A stretch of 64,000 nt of DNA from assembly GCA_947488085.1 (NCBI GenBank), contig CANKYI010000001.1, positions 310,001 to 374,000 on the forward strand, in the 5' to 3' direction. The notes beneath the pieces were generated by a model. That model saw only the letters and a list, made by a program, of their open reading frames with translations, did not search any database and was not told where the DNA came from. Positions 9,245 through 16,352 of the stretch are shown one piece after another. How positions within the stretch are numbered: position 1 is the first letter of the stretch; each line of letters begins with the position of its first letter. The position numbers were made by a program, and so were the translations under genes. Origin of the DNA: an uncultured Erythrobacter sp. (GTDB lineage Bacteria; Pseudomonadota; Alphaproteobacteria; Sphingomonadales; Sphingomonadaceae).

Positions 9245-9448
9245 TTGAGCCTCAACAGACTTCTTTATGACCACCAGATCGCTTTGATGAATGCTGCGAC
9301 GGCAGAATCTCGGCCTGCGCCGAACGGCTGCGTCGATCATCATGAGAACTTGATTCACGAAGCTCGACAAAAACTCGGCGTCGCCCAGTACCCTTTCGCA
9401 AAGATCAGGGCCGCTGGCTCACTGTCTTATCACCCAACTTCAGACTGA
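9245..9448 (+). CDS. Small hypothetical protein (67 aa)
   Basis: Not recognised. The frame starts at a TTG (9245) and gives a mainly helical, soluble protein beginning MSLNRLLYDHQIALMNA, with a DHH near residue 32. It lies 10 bases before the SET-domain gene in the same direction, with AGGAATCTCAC between, so it may be the first gene of a three-gene operon. There is no ATG start. Alternatives: non-coding leader of the SET gene. Confidence 0.45.
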   Translation: MSLNRLLYDHQIALMNAATAESRPAPNGCVDHHENLIHEARQKLGVAQYPFAKIRAAGSLSYHPTSD

Positions 9449-9458
9449 GGAATCTCAC

Positions 9459-9944
9459 ATGATAGCTGCTATCGAAGAACGCACTGCATATGGTCGCGGT
9501 CAAGGCGTCTTTGCCTTAGGATCATTCAGCAAAGGCGACATTCTCTATGTCGGCGTGCTTGATGAGAGGCCGATAACCAATCACTCGCATGCCTCGCAAA
9601 TCAGCAAGACCAGCTTTGGATTTCACAAGGGATTGAGTTCCAAGTTCAACCATTCGTGCGATCCGAATTGCGGCATCGTGCTCAACGATTCCGGCGGCCA
9701 TAATATTGTCGCGATGTGTAATATCGCTGCCGAAGACGAAGCTACATATGACTACGCGATGCGCAACTACCGGGTTGAACATTTCGCCGGCTCGTGCGGA
9801 TGTGGGCAAGCGAATTGTCGCGGGTCGATTACCGGTTGGAAAGACCTGCCTCAGCAACGCAAGCATGACTACGCGGGGTTCGTCGCGCCCTACCTGATCG
9901 AGATGGACGTCGAGCTTTCGCAGCTCGAAAGGATGGATACATGA
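9459..9944 (+). CDS. SET-domain protein with post-SET zinc motif
   Basis: A 161-residue protein that is almost only a SET domain, the fold of lysine methyltransferases using SAM. Seen: the N-terminal YGRGQGVFA (GxG SAM loop), the hallmark FNHSCDPNCG (about residues 66-75), a YDYAMRNY segment where the catalytic-tyrosine region lies, and a post-SET cysteine cluster CGCGQANC. No targeting signal is visible. Its target, protein or otherwise, is unknown. It overlaps the next gene by 4 bases (ATGA). Confidence 0.85.
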   Translation: MIAAIEERTAYGRGQGVFALGSFSKGDILYVGVLDERPITNHSHASQISKTSFGFHKGLSSKFNHSCDPNCGIVLNDSGGHNIVAMCNIAAEDEATYDYAMRNYRVEHFAGSCGCGQANCRGSITGWKDLPQQRKHDYAGFVAPYLIEMDVELSQLERMDT

Positions 9945-10183
9945 CGATCCCTGACAAGTTCCTTCCGCGCTGCCACCCCCACATGCTGGGTGAGGATGGC
10001 GATATAGACACTTCTCAATGTGAGGCGCTGACGCAAGACATGGCTGAGCTTCGGGAGATGGGCATTATTCTCACCCTGGTGGGAAGCTATGCGGTTGGTG
10101 CCTATCGATACACCAATCTCAGCGATGCGCTTGCACAAGCACGCAATAATCAACCACAACTACAAAAAACCCCCGCCGGCTAG
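9941..10183 (+). CDS. Hypothetical protein (80 aa) following the SET gene
   Basis: Not recognised. The start overlaps the SET-gene stop by 4 bases, which argues for translation. It contains a helical first half (around LTQDMAELREMG) and a glycine-rich strand GIILTLVGSYAVGAYRYTNL, then SDALAQARN. The last five codons lie inside the minus-strand terminator of the cold-shock gene, so the true C-terminus is odd. It could be a partner or substrate of the SET protein, but this is only context. Confidence 0.6.
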   Translation: MTIPDKFLPRCHPHMLGEDGDIDTSQCEALTQDMAELREMGIILTLVGSYAVGAYRYTNLSDALAQARNNQPQLQKTPAG

Positions 10184-10194
10184 CGACGGGGGGT
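10164..10194 (-). terminator. Terminator for the cold-shock gene (minus strand)
   Basis: On the minus strand CCCCCGTCG and CGGCGGGGG form a stem around CTAGC, followed by TTTTTTG. It is about 115 bases past the stop of the cold-shock-like gene and overlaps the 3' end of the convergent 80-aa gene. Confidence 0.7.
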
Positions 10195-10310
10195 AAAGTT
10201 GGAGATCAAAAGGCAACTGGCCCCAGAATCCCTCGGGTCGCGTCGTTGCAGATGCAACCTGCATTTCAAGAGCCGGGAGCGGTTAAACCCCCGGCCCTGA
10301 TTGGTCGGTG

Positions 10311-10523
10311 TCAGCCCTGCTGGTGCTGCAGGTTCACGGCATGCTTTTTGCCGCCGTCGACTTCGCTGGTTTCGTAGCTGAAGCGCTGATCGACCTTGGG
10401 GACCTGACCTTCCTGTTGAAGGCTTGCCTTCTCAAAGCGGAGCACATCGCCACCCTTTTCCGGGGTGATTGAGCCAGTGCCAACGCTGCTGTCGTAATTC
10501 TTGATCTTGCCGTAATGCGTCAT
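10311..10523 (-). CDS. Cold-shock-domain-like protein
   Basis: A 70-residue single-domain protein resembling CspA-type nucleic-acid chaperones: GKIKNYDSSVGTGSITPEKG corresponds to the W-F-x-x-x-x-G-F-G-F RNP1 region and LRFEKASLQQEGQ to RNP2 and beyond, ending in AVNLQ. Aromatic residues of the RNP motifs are reduced (IKNYDSSVGTG instead of VKWFNxxKGFG), so RNA binding may be altered. Such degenerate CSD proteins occur in sphingomonads. It is monocistronic, with its own terminator. Confidence 0.75.
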   Translation of the reverse strand: MTHYGKIKNYDSSVGTGSITPEKGGDVLRFEKASLQQEGQVPKVDQRFSYETSEVDGGKKHAVNLQHQQG

Positions 10524-10759
10524 GTGTCATTCCTTCGAACGAGTGTGCAGCGCGCCAGAATAGACCCGGCTGCGACTATGAGGCGGAACTGAAGGAAAGG
10601 GCTTCCAACTGTGGAAGCGGTGACCGTCGATTGCGACTGGTAGCTGTTATGTAGATGGCTATGGCGGCCTGAGATTACAACCGCATTATGAAACACTGTT
10701 TGCGAGTCGCGGCGATGTCCACGAATGGGGCGAAAGCGGTCCTTTCCTGACTTTAATTC

Positions 10760-11701
10760 TCAAAAGTCGTAGATCAGCGTTACCCGGCTCAACGTATCGG
10801 TTTGCACCGCGCCCAATGGCGGGTCGGTGTCGTGCTCAACTGTGTAGGAGAGGCTTGCCGACAGGCCGCCGCCTAAACCTGCGCTGAGGCCTGTGGTGCT
10901 GGCATAGGTGCTGTTGCCGGATTGGACGAAGGCGGATAGGTCTTGTGTCAGTTTAAGGTTCTCTGCGATCTGCCAGTCGAAGTCGACCGCGCCCAAACCG
11001 GCAAGCGAGCTGTCGGATGCGCCGTTCACAAATTCGGTCTGGCGATAGGCAGGGCCTGCCTTGACCGACAATTGCATGTCGTCGTTTTCGATGACGCGAT
11101 AGCCAATGCCGCCGGAGCCGGAATAGCGCGCGGAAAAGCCCTGAAAGACGTCGCGCTCATATTGGGCAAGACCGAATAGAAACAGCCGCTCATTGAGGTT
11201 GTAATTCGCCTCATAGGCAGCGAGGAATTGCTCTCGCGTTGTCACGCCATTGGTGCGCTGGAAGTCGGCAAGCCCTGTGAGCTTGTGCCGCCAGTCAATG
11301 CCCAAACGCTCCAATGTCAGTCCAGCTGTGACGCCCGTGTTGGAGGAATTGCCGGTGCTGCGAAACGCGCCCAATTGCCCTTGGCCGGTCCAATTTTCGA
11401 ACAGGCCTGCGCTGCGGATTTCCTCTTCCTTGGCGGCCTCTTCTGCTTGCGCTGCGGCGAGCTGAGTGGCTTCTACGCGGGCGCGGTAGTCGCGCATAAT
11501 CGCGTTGAGTTCTGCGGAATTACCCGGGAAGGTTTCGTCGGCCAGGTCAATGATGACGGCCATCGCCTCAATATCGTCGGCCTCCTGCGCCTTCTCGATC
11601 ATCGCGCGCACTGGGGCAGGCAATTCGGCGTTTGCGGCGGTGGGCAGAATGGCAAGCAGGCTGGCCGCAAAAGCGGCGTTAAGTGTCGTCAATTTAGTCA
11701 A
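10760..11701 (-). CDS. DUF481 (YdiY-type) outer-membrane beta-barrel protein
   Basis: A 313-residue secreted protein. A signal peptide with cleavage after AANA is followed by an Ala/Glu-rich helical region (about residues 25-95), then a beta-barrel region rich in alternating aromatic strands (from GQGQLGAFRSTGNSS onward), ending in IYDF with the terminal Phe of outer-membrane proteins. DUF481 proteins are called salt-induced outer-membrane proteins; their function is not settled. The 235 bases upstream of its stop side (10524-10759) hold no gene I can support. Confidence 0.85.
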   Translation of the reverse strand: MTKLTTLNAAFAASLLAILPTAANAELPAPVRAMIEKAQEADDIEAMAVIIDLADETFPGNSAELNAIMRDYRARVEATQLAAAQAEEAAKEEEIRSAGLFENWTGQGQLGAFRSTGNSSNTGVTAGLTLERLGIDWRHKLTGLADFQRTNGVTTREQFLAAYEANYNLNERLFLFGLAQYERDVFQGFSARYSGSGGIGYRVIENDDMQLSVKAGPAYRQTEFVNGASDSSLAGLGAVDFDWQIAENLKLTQDLSAFVQSGNSTYASTTGLSAGLGGGLSASLSYTVEHDTDPPLGAVQTDTLSRVTLIYDF

Positions 11702-11804
11702 AGTCAGCTCCCGACTGTTCGCGGCTCATGCAGGCAATCACGTTGGGCGAAGGATAGGCCCATCATGCGCGAGTTATCGTAAAAGGTTGTAGCGTGGGAA
11801 TGGC

Positions 11805-12326
11805 TCAGGCTTTCACACGGACTGCTCCCAAAAAGTCTCGCTTGCCCACCGGCGCGCCCAGCATCCGCAAAATGTCATAAGCTGTTCCTGCGTGAAAATA
11901 GAAGTTGGGTTGCGAAAAGCTGAGCAGGAAATTTTCAACCGTGAAATCCATCCGCGATCCCTTGAATTCAAACCGCATATCGCGACCAATCCAGCTTTCC
12001 ATTTCGGCCTCATCAAGAGCCACCATCGTGGCCGTCGCATCGGTCAGCTTGGTGCGCAAATCGGCAAAACTCGCAGGCGGTGGGTTGAGGTCCGGACTGT
12101 AAACGCCCGCATGCACGCCCGCGATTGAACCGGCCGTGTGCTCGGCAATACACTTCACCTGATAGGTGAAAGGGAGCATATCTTCGATCAGCTGTGCGCC
12201 GATGACATCTTCGTGGCCGCATCCTTGTTCGGCGCACCACTTCTCGGCTTTGTTGATCAGATGCTGACCTGTGCCGAGCATTTGAAGGGCACTGGGTACA
12301 TAAGCTGCGTGAAGGCTAAGCGGCAT
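11805..12326 (-). CDS. DUF1993 domain protein
   Basis: A 173-residue protein of the DUF1993 family, a four-helix DinB-like fold of unknown function. Seen: MPLSLHAAYVPSALQML at the N-terminus, EDMLPFTYQVKCIAEHT in the middle and NFYFHAGTAYDILR near the C-terminus, with conserved histidines. I chose the ATG at 12326, which has AGGAG seven bases upstream, over a start 10 codons earlier. Confidence 0.8.
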   Translation of the reverse strand: MPLSLHAAYVPSALQMLGTGQHLINKAEKWCAEQGCGHEDVIGAQLIEDMLPFTYQVKCIAEHTAGSIAGVHAGVYSPDLNPPPASFADLRTKLTDATATMVALDEAEMESWIGRDMRFEFKGSRMDFTVENFLLSFSQPNFYFHAGTAYDILRMLGAPVGKRDFLGAVRVKA

Positions 12327-12372
12327 AGTTCGCTCCTGTATCAATTGGTTTTGCAAGAATTGGTGGTCATTG

Positions 12373-12406
12373 AAAAAGACCCGCCGGTTTCACGCAGCGG
12401 GTCTTT
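12373..12406 (-). terminator. Terminator after gcrA (minus strand)
   Basis: Arms AAAGACCCGC and GCGGGTCTTT around a 12-base loop; on the minus strand it ends in TTTTTC. It lies between gcrA and the DUF1993 gene and ends the gcrA transcript. Confidence 0.85.
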
Positions 12407-12434
12407 GAATGTCTCATATGTCTTAGCGAATGGC

Positions 12435-13124
12435 TTATCGGACCCTAGGCCCGCCAAACGGCAGAGGTGGAGGGGGTCTGCGCGCACCGCGAGGCAACTG
12501 TGCCTGATAGGCCCGGCCGCAATGTTCAACGCAATAGGGGAAGCCCGGATTGACCGGCGTTCCGCAGAAATGGAAATCGGGTTCGCCCGGATGCCCCATG
12601 GGCCAGCGGCAAACCTTGTCTGACAGGTCGAGCAAGCTGGTCTTGTCTGCAATCTCGGGGCTGGGCTTGGCCGGAACCAAGCGGCGCGGCGGAGCAGGGG
12701 GGATCGGTGCTTGCTGATCGCCGGGACCCTGACGCAAGAAGCCTCCGGGGCCAACCGACACGATCTTAGGCAGATCAGGCGTCGGGTTCGGTACAGGTTG
12801 CGAATTGGCATCCGGGCCGCTTTTCGCAGGCGCGTCGCCCGATTTGGCAGTCACAGGTTTGGCCGCAGGCTTTGCCGCCGCTTTCGCCGCGACCGGTGCT
12901 GCGGGCTTTTTACTCGCAGCCGGTTTGGGCGCAGCTTTTTTCGCTGCCTTCTTCTTGTCGTTGGCTTTCACAGGCGAAGGGCGCGATTTCAGGCCAAGGC
13001 GGTGCGCCTTGCCGATCACGGCGTTGCGGCTAACCCCGCCTAGCTCTTCTGCGATCTGGCTAGCGGTTGATCCGCCTTCCCACATTTTCTGGAGCGTAGC
13101 GATCCGCTCATCAGTCCAACTCAT
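12435..13124 (-). CDS. gcrA: GcrA cell-cycle regulator
   Basis: Alphaproteobacterial transcription factor that binds sigma-70 RNA polymerase and methylated GANTC sites to control cell-cycle genes. The N-terminus MSWTDERIATLQKMW followed by SQIAEEL and SRNAVIGKAHRLGL is the DNA-binding domain. A long Ala/Lys/Pro-rich linker (about residues 50-160) leads to a C-terminal domain with CRWPMGHP, FHFCG and FPYCVEHC, the polymerase-binding region. At 229 residues it is longer than the Caulobacter protein, mostly in the linker. Confidence 0.93.
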   Translation of the reverse strand: MSWTDERIATLQKMWEGGSTASQIAEELGGVSRNAVIGKAHRLGLKSRPSPVKANDKKKAAKKAAPKPAASKKPAAPVAAKAAAKPAAKPVTAKSGDAPAKSGPDANSQPVPNPTPDLPKIVSVGPGGFLRQGPGDQQAPIPPAPPRRLVPAKPSPEIADKTSLLDLSDKVCRWPMGHPGEPDFHFCGTPVNPGFPYCVEHCGRAYQAQLPRGARRPPPPLPFGGPRVR

Positions 13125-13250
13125 AAAGGTCCCGTTCTTTTAAATCGTCATTCCAGGCAATTCGTCATTCTCGGCTGATCAACGCCAGAATCATCATGCC
13201 CTACATAGGCAGCTTGTCACAATGTGCCAGAGGCCTTAACCGCCTCATCC

Positions 13251-14111
13251 ATGTCAGACGAGCTTTCCGCAAAATCAGCTTCCACCAAGAGCACCCGGTT
13301 TCCCCCGCGTGGCCAACCGGTGATCACCGGGGTCAACCGCATCGGGATGCTTGCCCTCTATATGAAGGAAGTGCGCCGTTTTCTCAAGGTCCAGACGCAG
13401 ACGATTTGGGCGCCGGCGGTCACAACCTTGCTCTTTCTCATTATCTTCACTGTCGCATTGGGGCGAGGCGGGCGCGAAGTGTTGGGTGTACCCTTCGCCA
13501 GTTTCGTTGCTCCGGGCCTGATTGTCATGGGGATGATGCAAAATGCCTTTGCCAATTCGTCCTTCTCGCTGCTGTCTGGAAAGATACAGGGTACGATCAT
13601 CGATCTGTTGATGCCGCCGCTGTCACCGGGTGAACTGATGGGCGGTATTGTGGCCGCGGCTGTCACCCGCGCGGTTGCGGTTGGCTGCACAGTTGGCCTC
13701 GCCATGGCGCTGTGGCCGGGTGTGTCGCTGGGCATGGAGCATATCTGGGCGGTGTTATGGTTCGGATTGATGGGCGCTGTGCTGCTCGCTTTGCTAGGCC
13801 TTGCAACGTCGATTTGGGCTGAGAAATTCGATCACAACGCGGCAATCACCAATTTCGTAATTGCCCCTTTGTCCCTGTTATCAGGTACATTCTACGTCAT
13901 CGACAATCTGTCACCCGCATTCCAAGCGGTGAGCCGTGCCAATCCGTTTTTCTATGTGATTTCGGGCTTCCGCTATGGCTTCTTGGGCGAAAGCGACATT
14001 GGCACGCATGGCGATGTGGTTATCGCAGCCGTGGGGCTGTTGGTGCTCAATCTGGCAATAGCGCTGGGCGTTTTCGCGGTGCTGCGGACTGGATGGAAGC
14101 TGAAAAGCTAA
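13251..14111 (+). CDS. ABC-2 type transporter permease
   Basis: Membrane subunit of an ABC-2 exporter (YadH/NodJ-like). Six hydrophobic segments are seen from about residue 50, with the conserved C-terminal block LSGTFYVIDNLSPAFQAVSRANP, which is typical of ABC-2 permeases. The partner ATPase is not adjacent. The N-terminal 30 residues are polar and cytoplasmic. The frame continues upstream to a GTG at 13224; I prefer the ATG at 13251. It converges on hspQ, 4 bases apart. Confidence 0.88.
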   Translation: MSDELSAKSASTKSTRFPPRGQPVITGVNRIGMLALYMKEVRRFLKVQTQTIWAPAVTTLLFLIIFTVALGRGGREVLGVPFASFVAPGLIVMGMMQNAFANSSFSLLSGKIQGTIIDLLMPPLSPGELMGGIVAAAVTRAVAVGCTVGLAMALWPGVSLGMEHIWAVLWFGLMGAVLLALLGLATSIWAEKFDHNAAITNFVIAPLSLLSGTFYVIDNLSPAFQAVSRANPFFYVISGFRYGFLGESDIGTHGDVVIAAVGLLVLNLAIALGVFAVLRTGWKLKS

Positions 14112-14115
14112 CGCC

Positions 14116-14496
14116 TTAGTGCGTTAAAGACCGTCGCATCCGATAGCGACCGTCTTTGAATTGCTCGAACAATTGCGGGACAGTCGGGTGATCGACCGGG
14201 CCACCATCAATGTCAGAGATCAAATTGCCTTGACTGACATAGGCGACATAGCTCGATTCCTCATTCTCCGCGAGGAGGTGATAGAACGGCTGATCGCGTG
14301 GCGGGCGGATTTCTTCGGGGATGGACTCGTACCATTCTTCGCTGTTGGCAAAGACCGGGTCGATATCAAACACCACACCGCGAAAATCGAAATGCTTGTG
14401 GCGCACGACATCTCCGATGCCATAGCGGCTTCGGGTTTGGCGCGGAGCGTTAATGGTGCGTCCGGCCTGACTGGAAAAGAAGTTCGCGCGTTCCAT
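14116..14496 (-). CDS. hspQ: HspQ / hemimethylated-DNA-binding (YccV-like) protein
   Basis: A 126-residue protein with the YccV-like SH3-type domain: YGIGDVVRHKHFDFRGVVFDIDP, EEWYESIP and RDQPFYHLLAEN are the family blocks. In Escherichia coli HspQ is a heat-shock factor and a regulator of Lon; the same domain binds hemimethylated DNA. The first 25 residues are an extra, probably disordered, segment. Which of the two roles applies here is not shown. Confidence 0.88.
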   Translation of the reverse strand: MERANFFSSQAGRTINAPRQTRSRYGIGDVVRHKHFDFRGVVFDIDPVFANSEEWYESIPEEIRPPRDQPFYHLLAENEESSYVAYVSQGNLISDIDGGPVDHPTVPQLFEQFKDGRYRMRRSLTH

Positions 14497-14651
14497 GAAG
14501 CGAAATATGGACCCTCATTTGCGCAAAACAAGCGATGCGGGCGTCAGCACGCTGAGATATGCCCGCATTTTGTGACCGGATAAGCCTTGGCAAGGGCATG
14601 GCGCTGCGCTAACGGGCGCGCTTCTTGTCTCGGATACGCAGCAAGAAAGAC

Positions 14652-14741
14652 GGAGAGTTGCCGGAGTGGTCGAACGGGGCAGTCTCGAAAACTGTTGAGC
14701 CCTTAGGGGTTCCGAGGGTTCGAATCCCTCACTCTCCTCCA
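14652..14741 (+). tRNA. tRNA-Ser (anticodon CGA), CCA encoded
   Basis: A class II tRNA with a 7-bp acceptor stem GGAGAGT / ACTCTCC, anticodon loop CTCGAAA giving anticodon CGA, a long variable arm (TTGAGCCCTTAGGGGTTCC) and T-arm GAGGGTTCGAATCCCTC. The encoded CCA is at 14739-14741. The discriminator base is U rather than the more usual G of tRNA-Ser. Confidence 0.95.
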
Positions 14742-14793
14742 TCTTCCCTTTGAAGAGATACACCTTTCAGTCGGATAGTGCCGGGTTCGAAGG

Positions 14794-15702
14794 TCACTGT
14801 TCTGGCCGCAGAGTATCGATGATCTGCGCATCGACCCAAAATATATCTATGTCGGAATATGGATTGTCATCCGTTGTGCCTACAACCCTTACGAAGAACA
14901 GATACTTTCCATCTGGCGTAACCTTTGGACCGGCTTCGTAAGCATCGGTGTTTATTGCCGGGCCCATGTTGATGGCTGCGCCCCACGATCCATCTTGTTG
15001 TCGAAAGCTGATATACAAATCGACATTGCCAAAACCGCTGTCTCTTGTGCCGTCCCACATGATGTAGGATTCATCGGGAGCGATGAACGGATGAGCATTT
15101 CGGGTGCCGCTGTTGATTTCACTGCCAAACGGCTTTGGCGCATCGCGCACCCCATCAATCAGCCGTGAATATCGAAGAAGGCCGTCATCGTTCTCACCTC
15201 TTTCATCGATCACATACATACCCTGCGATGAAGCAGACAGGCTCATGATATTTATGTGTTCGAAATCTGGTCCAAGGCTCTTGGTCTCCGACCATCCATC
15301 GTCAGTGCGCTCCTTATATTGTTGGCCGAAATGCATCGTTCTGTCGTCCGGCGCGAAGTATCTGTAGTATGGCTCGGCATCTTCCCCGACCATCACGGTC
15401 TTAGTCCAAAGACCATTTTCTTGTGTGAAGACAATCGTCTCGAGCTGTCCATCCTGTTCGCCTTCTCTCACGAAATAGAACTCATTCATGTCGCGCGAAA
15501 AGACACCGCCATCTTCAAAGGCATCTGTTGTGACAAGTCCCGGTGCAAAGGGGATCGGGGTCAGTCCGGGAGGAGACTGCCCTAGATAGGGACCCTGCAG
15601 TGTGGAGGTTTCAGTCTCATTTTGGTCGGTGCACCCGGTGGCGAAGGAAGCAATCACAAGGGCAATTGATGACGTGAGAATTTTCACCGCGTTCCTCCAC
15701 AA
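14794..15702 (-). CDS. PD40 (TolB-like) beta-propeller lipoprotein
   Basis: A 302-residue predicted lipoprotein: a hydrophobic signal segment ends at the lipobox FATGC (Cys near residue 24). The mature part has several PD40/WD40-like beta-propeller blades, seen as FSRDMNEFYFVR, FAPDDRTMHFGQQ, APDESYIMWDG and TPDGKYLFFVR. Such proteins are often periplasmic binding or scaffold domains. No partner is obvious; it is monocistronic. Confidence 0.75.
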   Translation of the reverse strand: MWRNAVKILTSSIALVIASFATGCTDQNETETSTLQGPYLGQSPPGLTPIPFAPGLVTTDAFEDGGVFSRDMNEFYFVREGEQDGQLETIVFTQENGLWTKTVMVGEDAEPYYRYFAPDDRTMHFGQQYKERTDDGWSETKSLGPDFEHINIMSLSASSQGMYVIDERGENDDGLLRYSRLIDGVRDAPKPFGSEINSGTRNAHPFIAPDESYIMWDGTRDSGFGNVDLYISFRQQDGSWGAAINMGPAINTDAYEAGPKVTPDGKYLFFVRVVGTTDDNPYSDIDIFWVDAQIIDTLRPEQ

Positions 15703-15965
15703 TATCGGGCTGCACGGAGTTGTTCAGAGCCGATCTGACACAAAGCTATTCAAAAGGCAGAGCAGCACAAAGGGTCGCCGACCAACCACTGCACGCATTC
15801 GATTAACTTCAACTCATTGACCAACACAACGTCGTGCGATCCTTGGAATACACGCGCGCTTACACGTCAATTACCGAGGTTCGCGAAGTCTATCATCGCG
15901 TGTCGCCTCAGCAGCAAACGCTCGCAGTTACGACGTTGGTTGCACACACAAGGATCCGGATAGAG

Positions 15966-16340
15966 TTAGCGCATTTTCGGATTGTATTTCAGACCGGAGC
16001 GGAGGTTTCGCGACCTGTTCAAATCGAAACGGCTTCTCATCCCCGGACGAACCTTGGTCGAGAGTGTCGATGGCATTTCGACACCCAGGACGCCTTTGAC
16101 TTCGAGCGAGTGCTTAAGGTCCTTTTGCGCCACCGTTCCCACAATTGCGTTCTTACCAACCGATTCCTGAGAGACGCCCGCTTTGCCCAATGCATCGGCG
16201 ATAACATCGGCATCACCAAAGGCCGGCAAGCGATAGATCAAGGTGACCTTATCGTCAGGCTCGCTTAGCCGCAGCCACCTCTCGAGGTCGGCTGGCACAC
16301 CGCTGCGGCGTGCGTTCTTCGTGGAAAATTTCTTGGCCAT
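15966..16340 (-). CDS. Small protein resembling a subtilisin propeptide (candidate protease inhibitor or chaperone)
   Basis: A 124-residue basic protein without signal peptide, encoded 12 bases downstream of the S8 protease. Its middle part follows the same pattern as the prodomain-like segment of that protease: a strand KVTLIYRLP, a helix with IADALGKAGV, the strand pair SVGKNAIVGTV against SVGREVVVAEV in the protease, a helix with a leucine pair, and VLGVEM at the end. This is the alpha-beta layout of I9-type propeptides and stand-alone subtilisin inhibitors. The homology is my reading by eye and was not tested by a profile search. Confidence 0.6.
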   Translation of the reverse strand: MAKKFSTKNARRSGVPADLERWLRLSEPDDKVTLIYRLPAFGDADVIADALGKAGVSQESVGKNAIVGTVAQKDLKHSLEVKGVLGVEMPSTLSTKVRPGMRSRFDLNRSRNLRSGLKYNPKMR

Positions 16341-16352
16341 TGTGCTCTTCCG

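Noticed and set aside
8721..9248. Long plus-strand open frame of 175 codons
   Set aside because: It is antisense to the ArsR-type gene over much of its length; only the 3' end lies in free DNA. No protein-like features; the real content there is the gene remnant and short intergenic DNA.
10269..10310. GC-rich hairpin GCCGGG / CCCGGC near the cold-shock gene
   Set aside because: Weak stem with a long loop and no T-run on either strand; the better terminator is at 10164-10194.
14108..14127. Small hairpin TAACGC / GCGTTA between the permease and hspQ genes
   Set aside because: Six-base stem without a T-run; could be a weak bidirectional stop signal but not supportable.
14515..14763. Open frame of 82 codons on the minus strand
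   Set aside because: It is antisense to the tRNA-Ser gene and has no family features.
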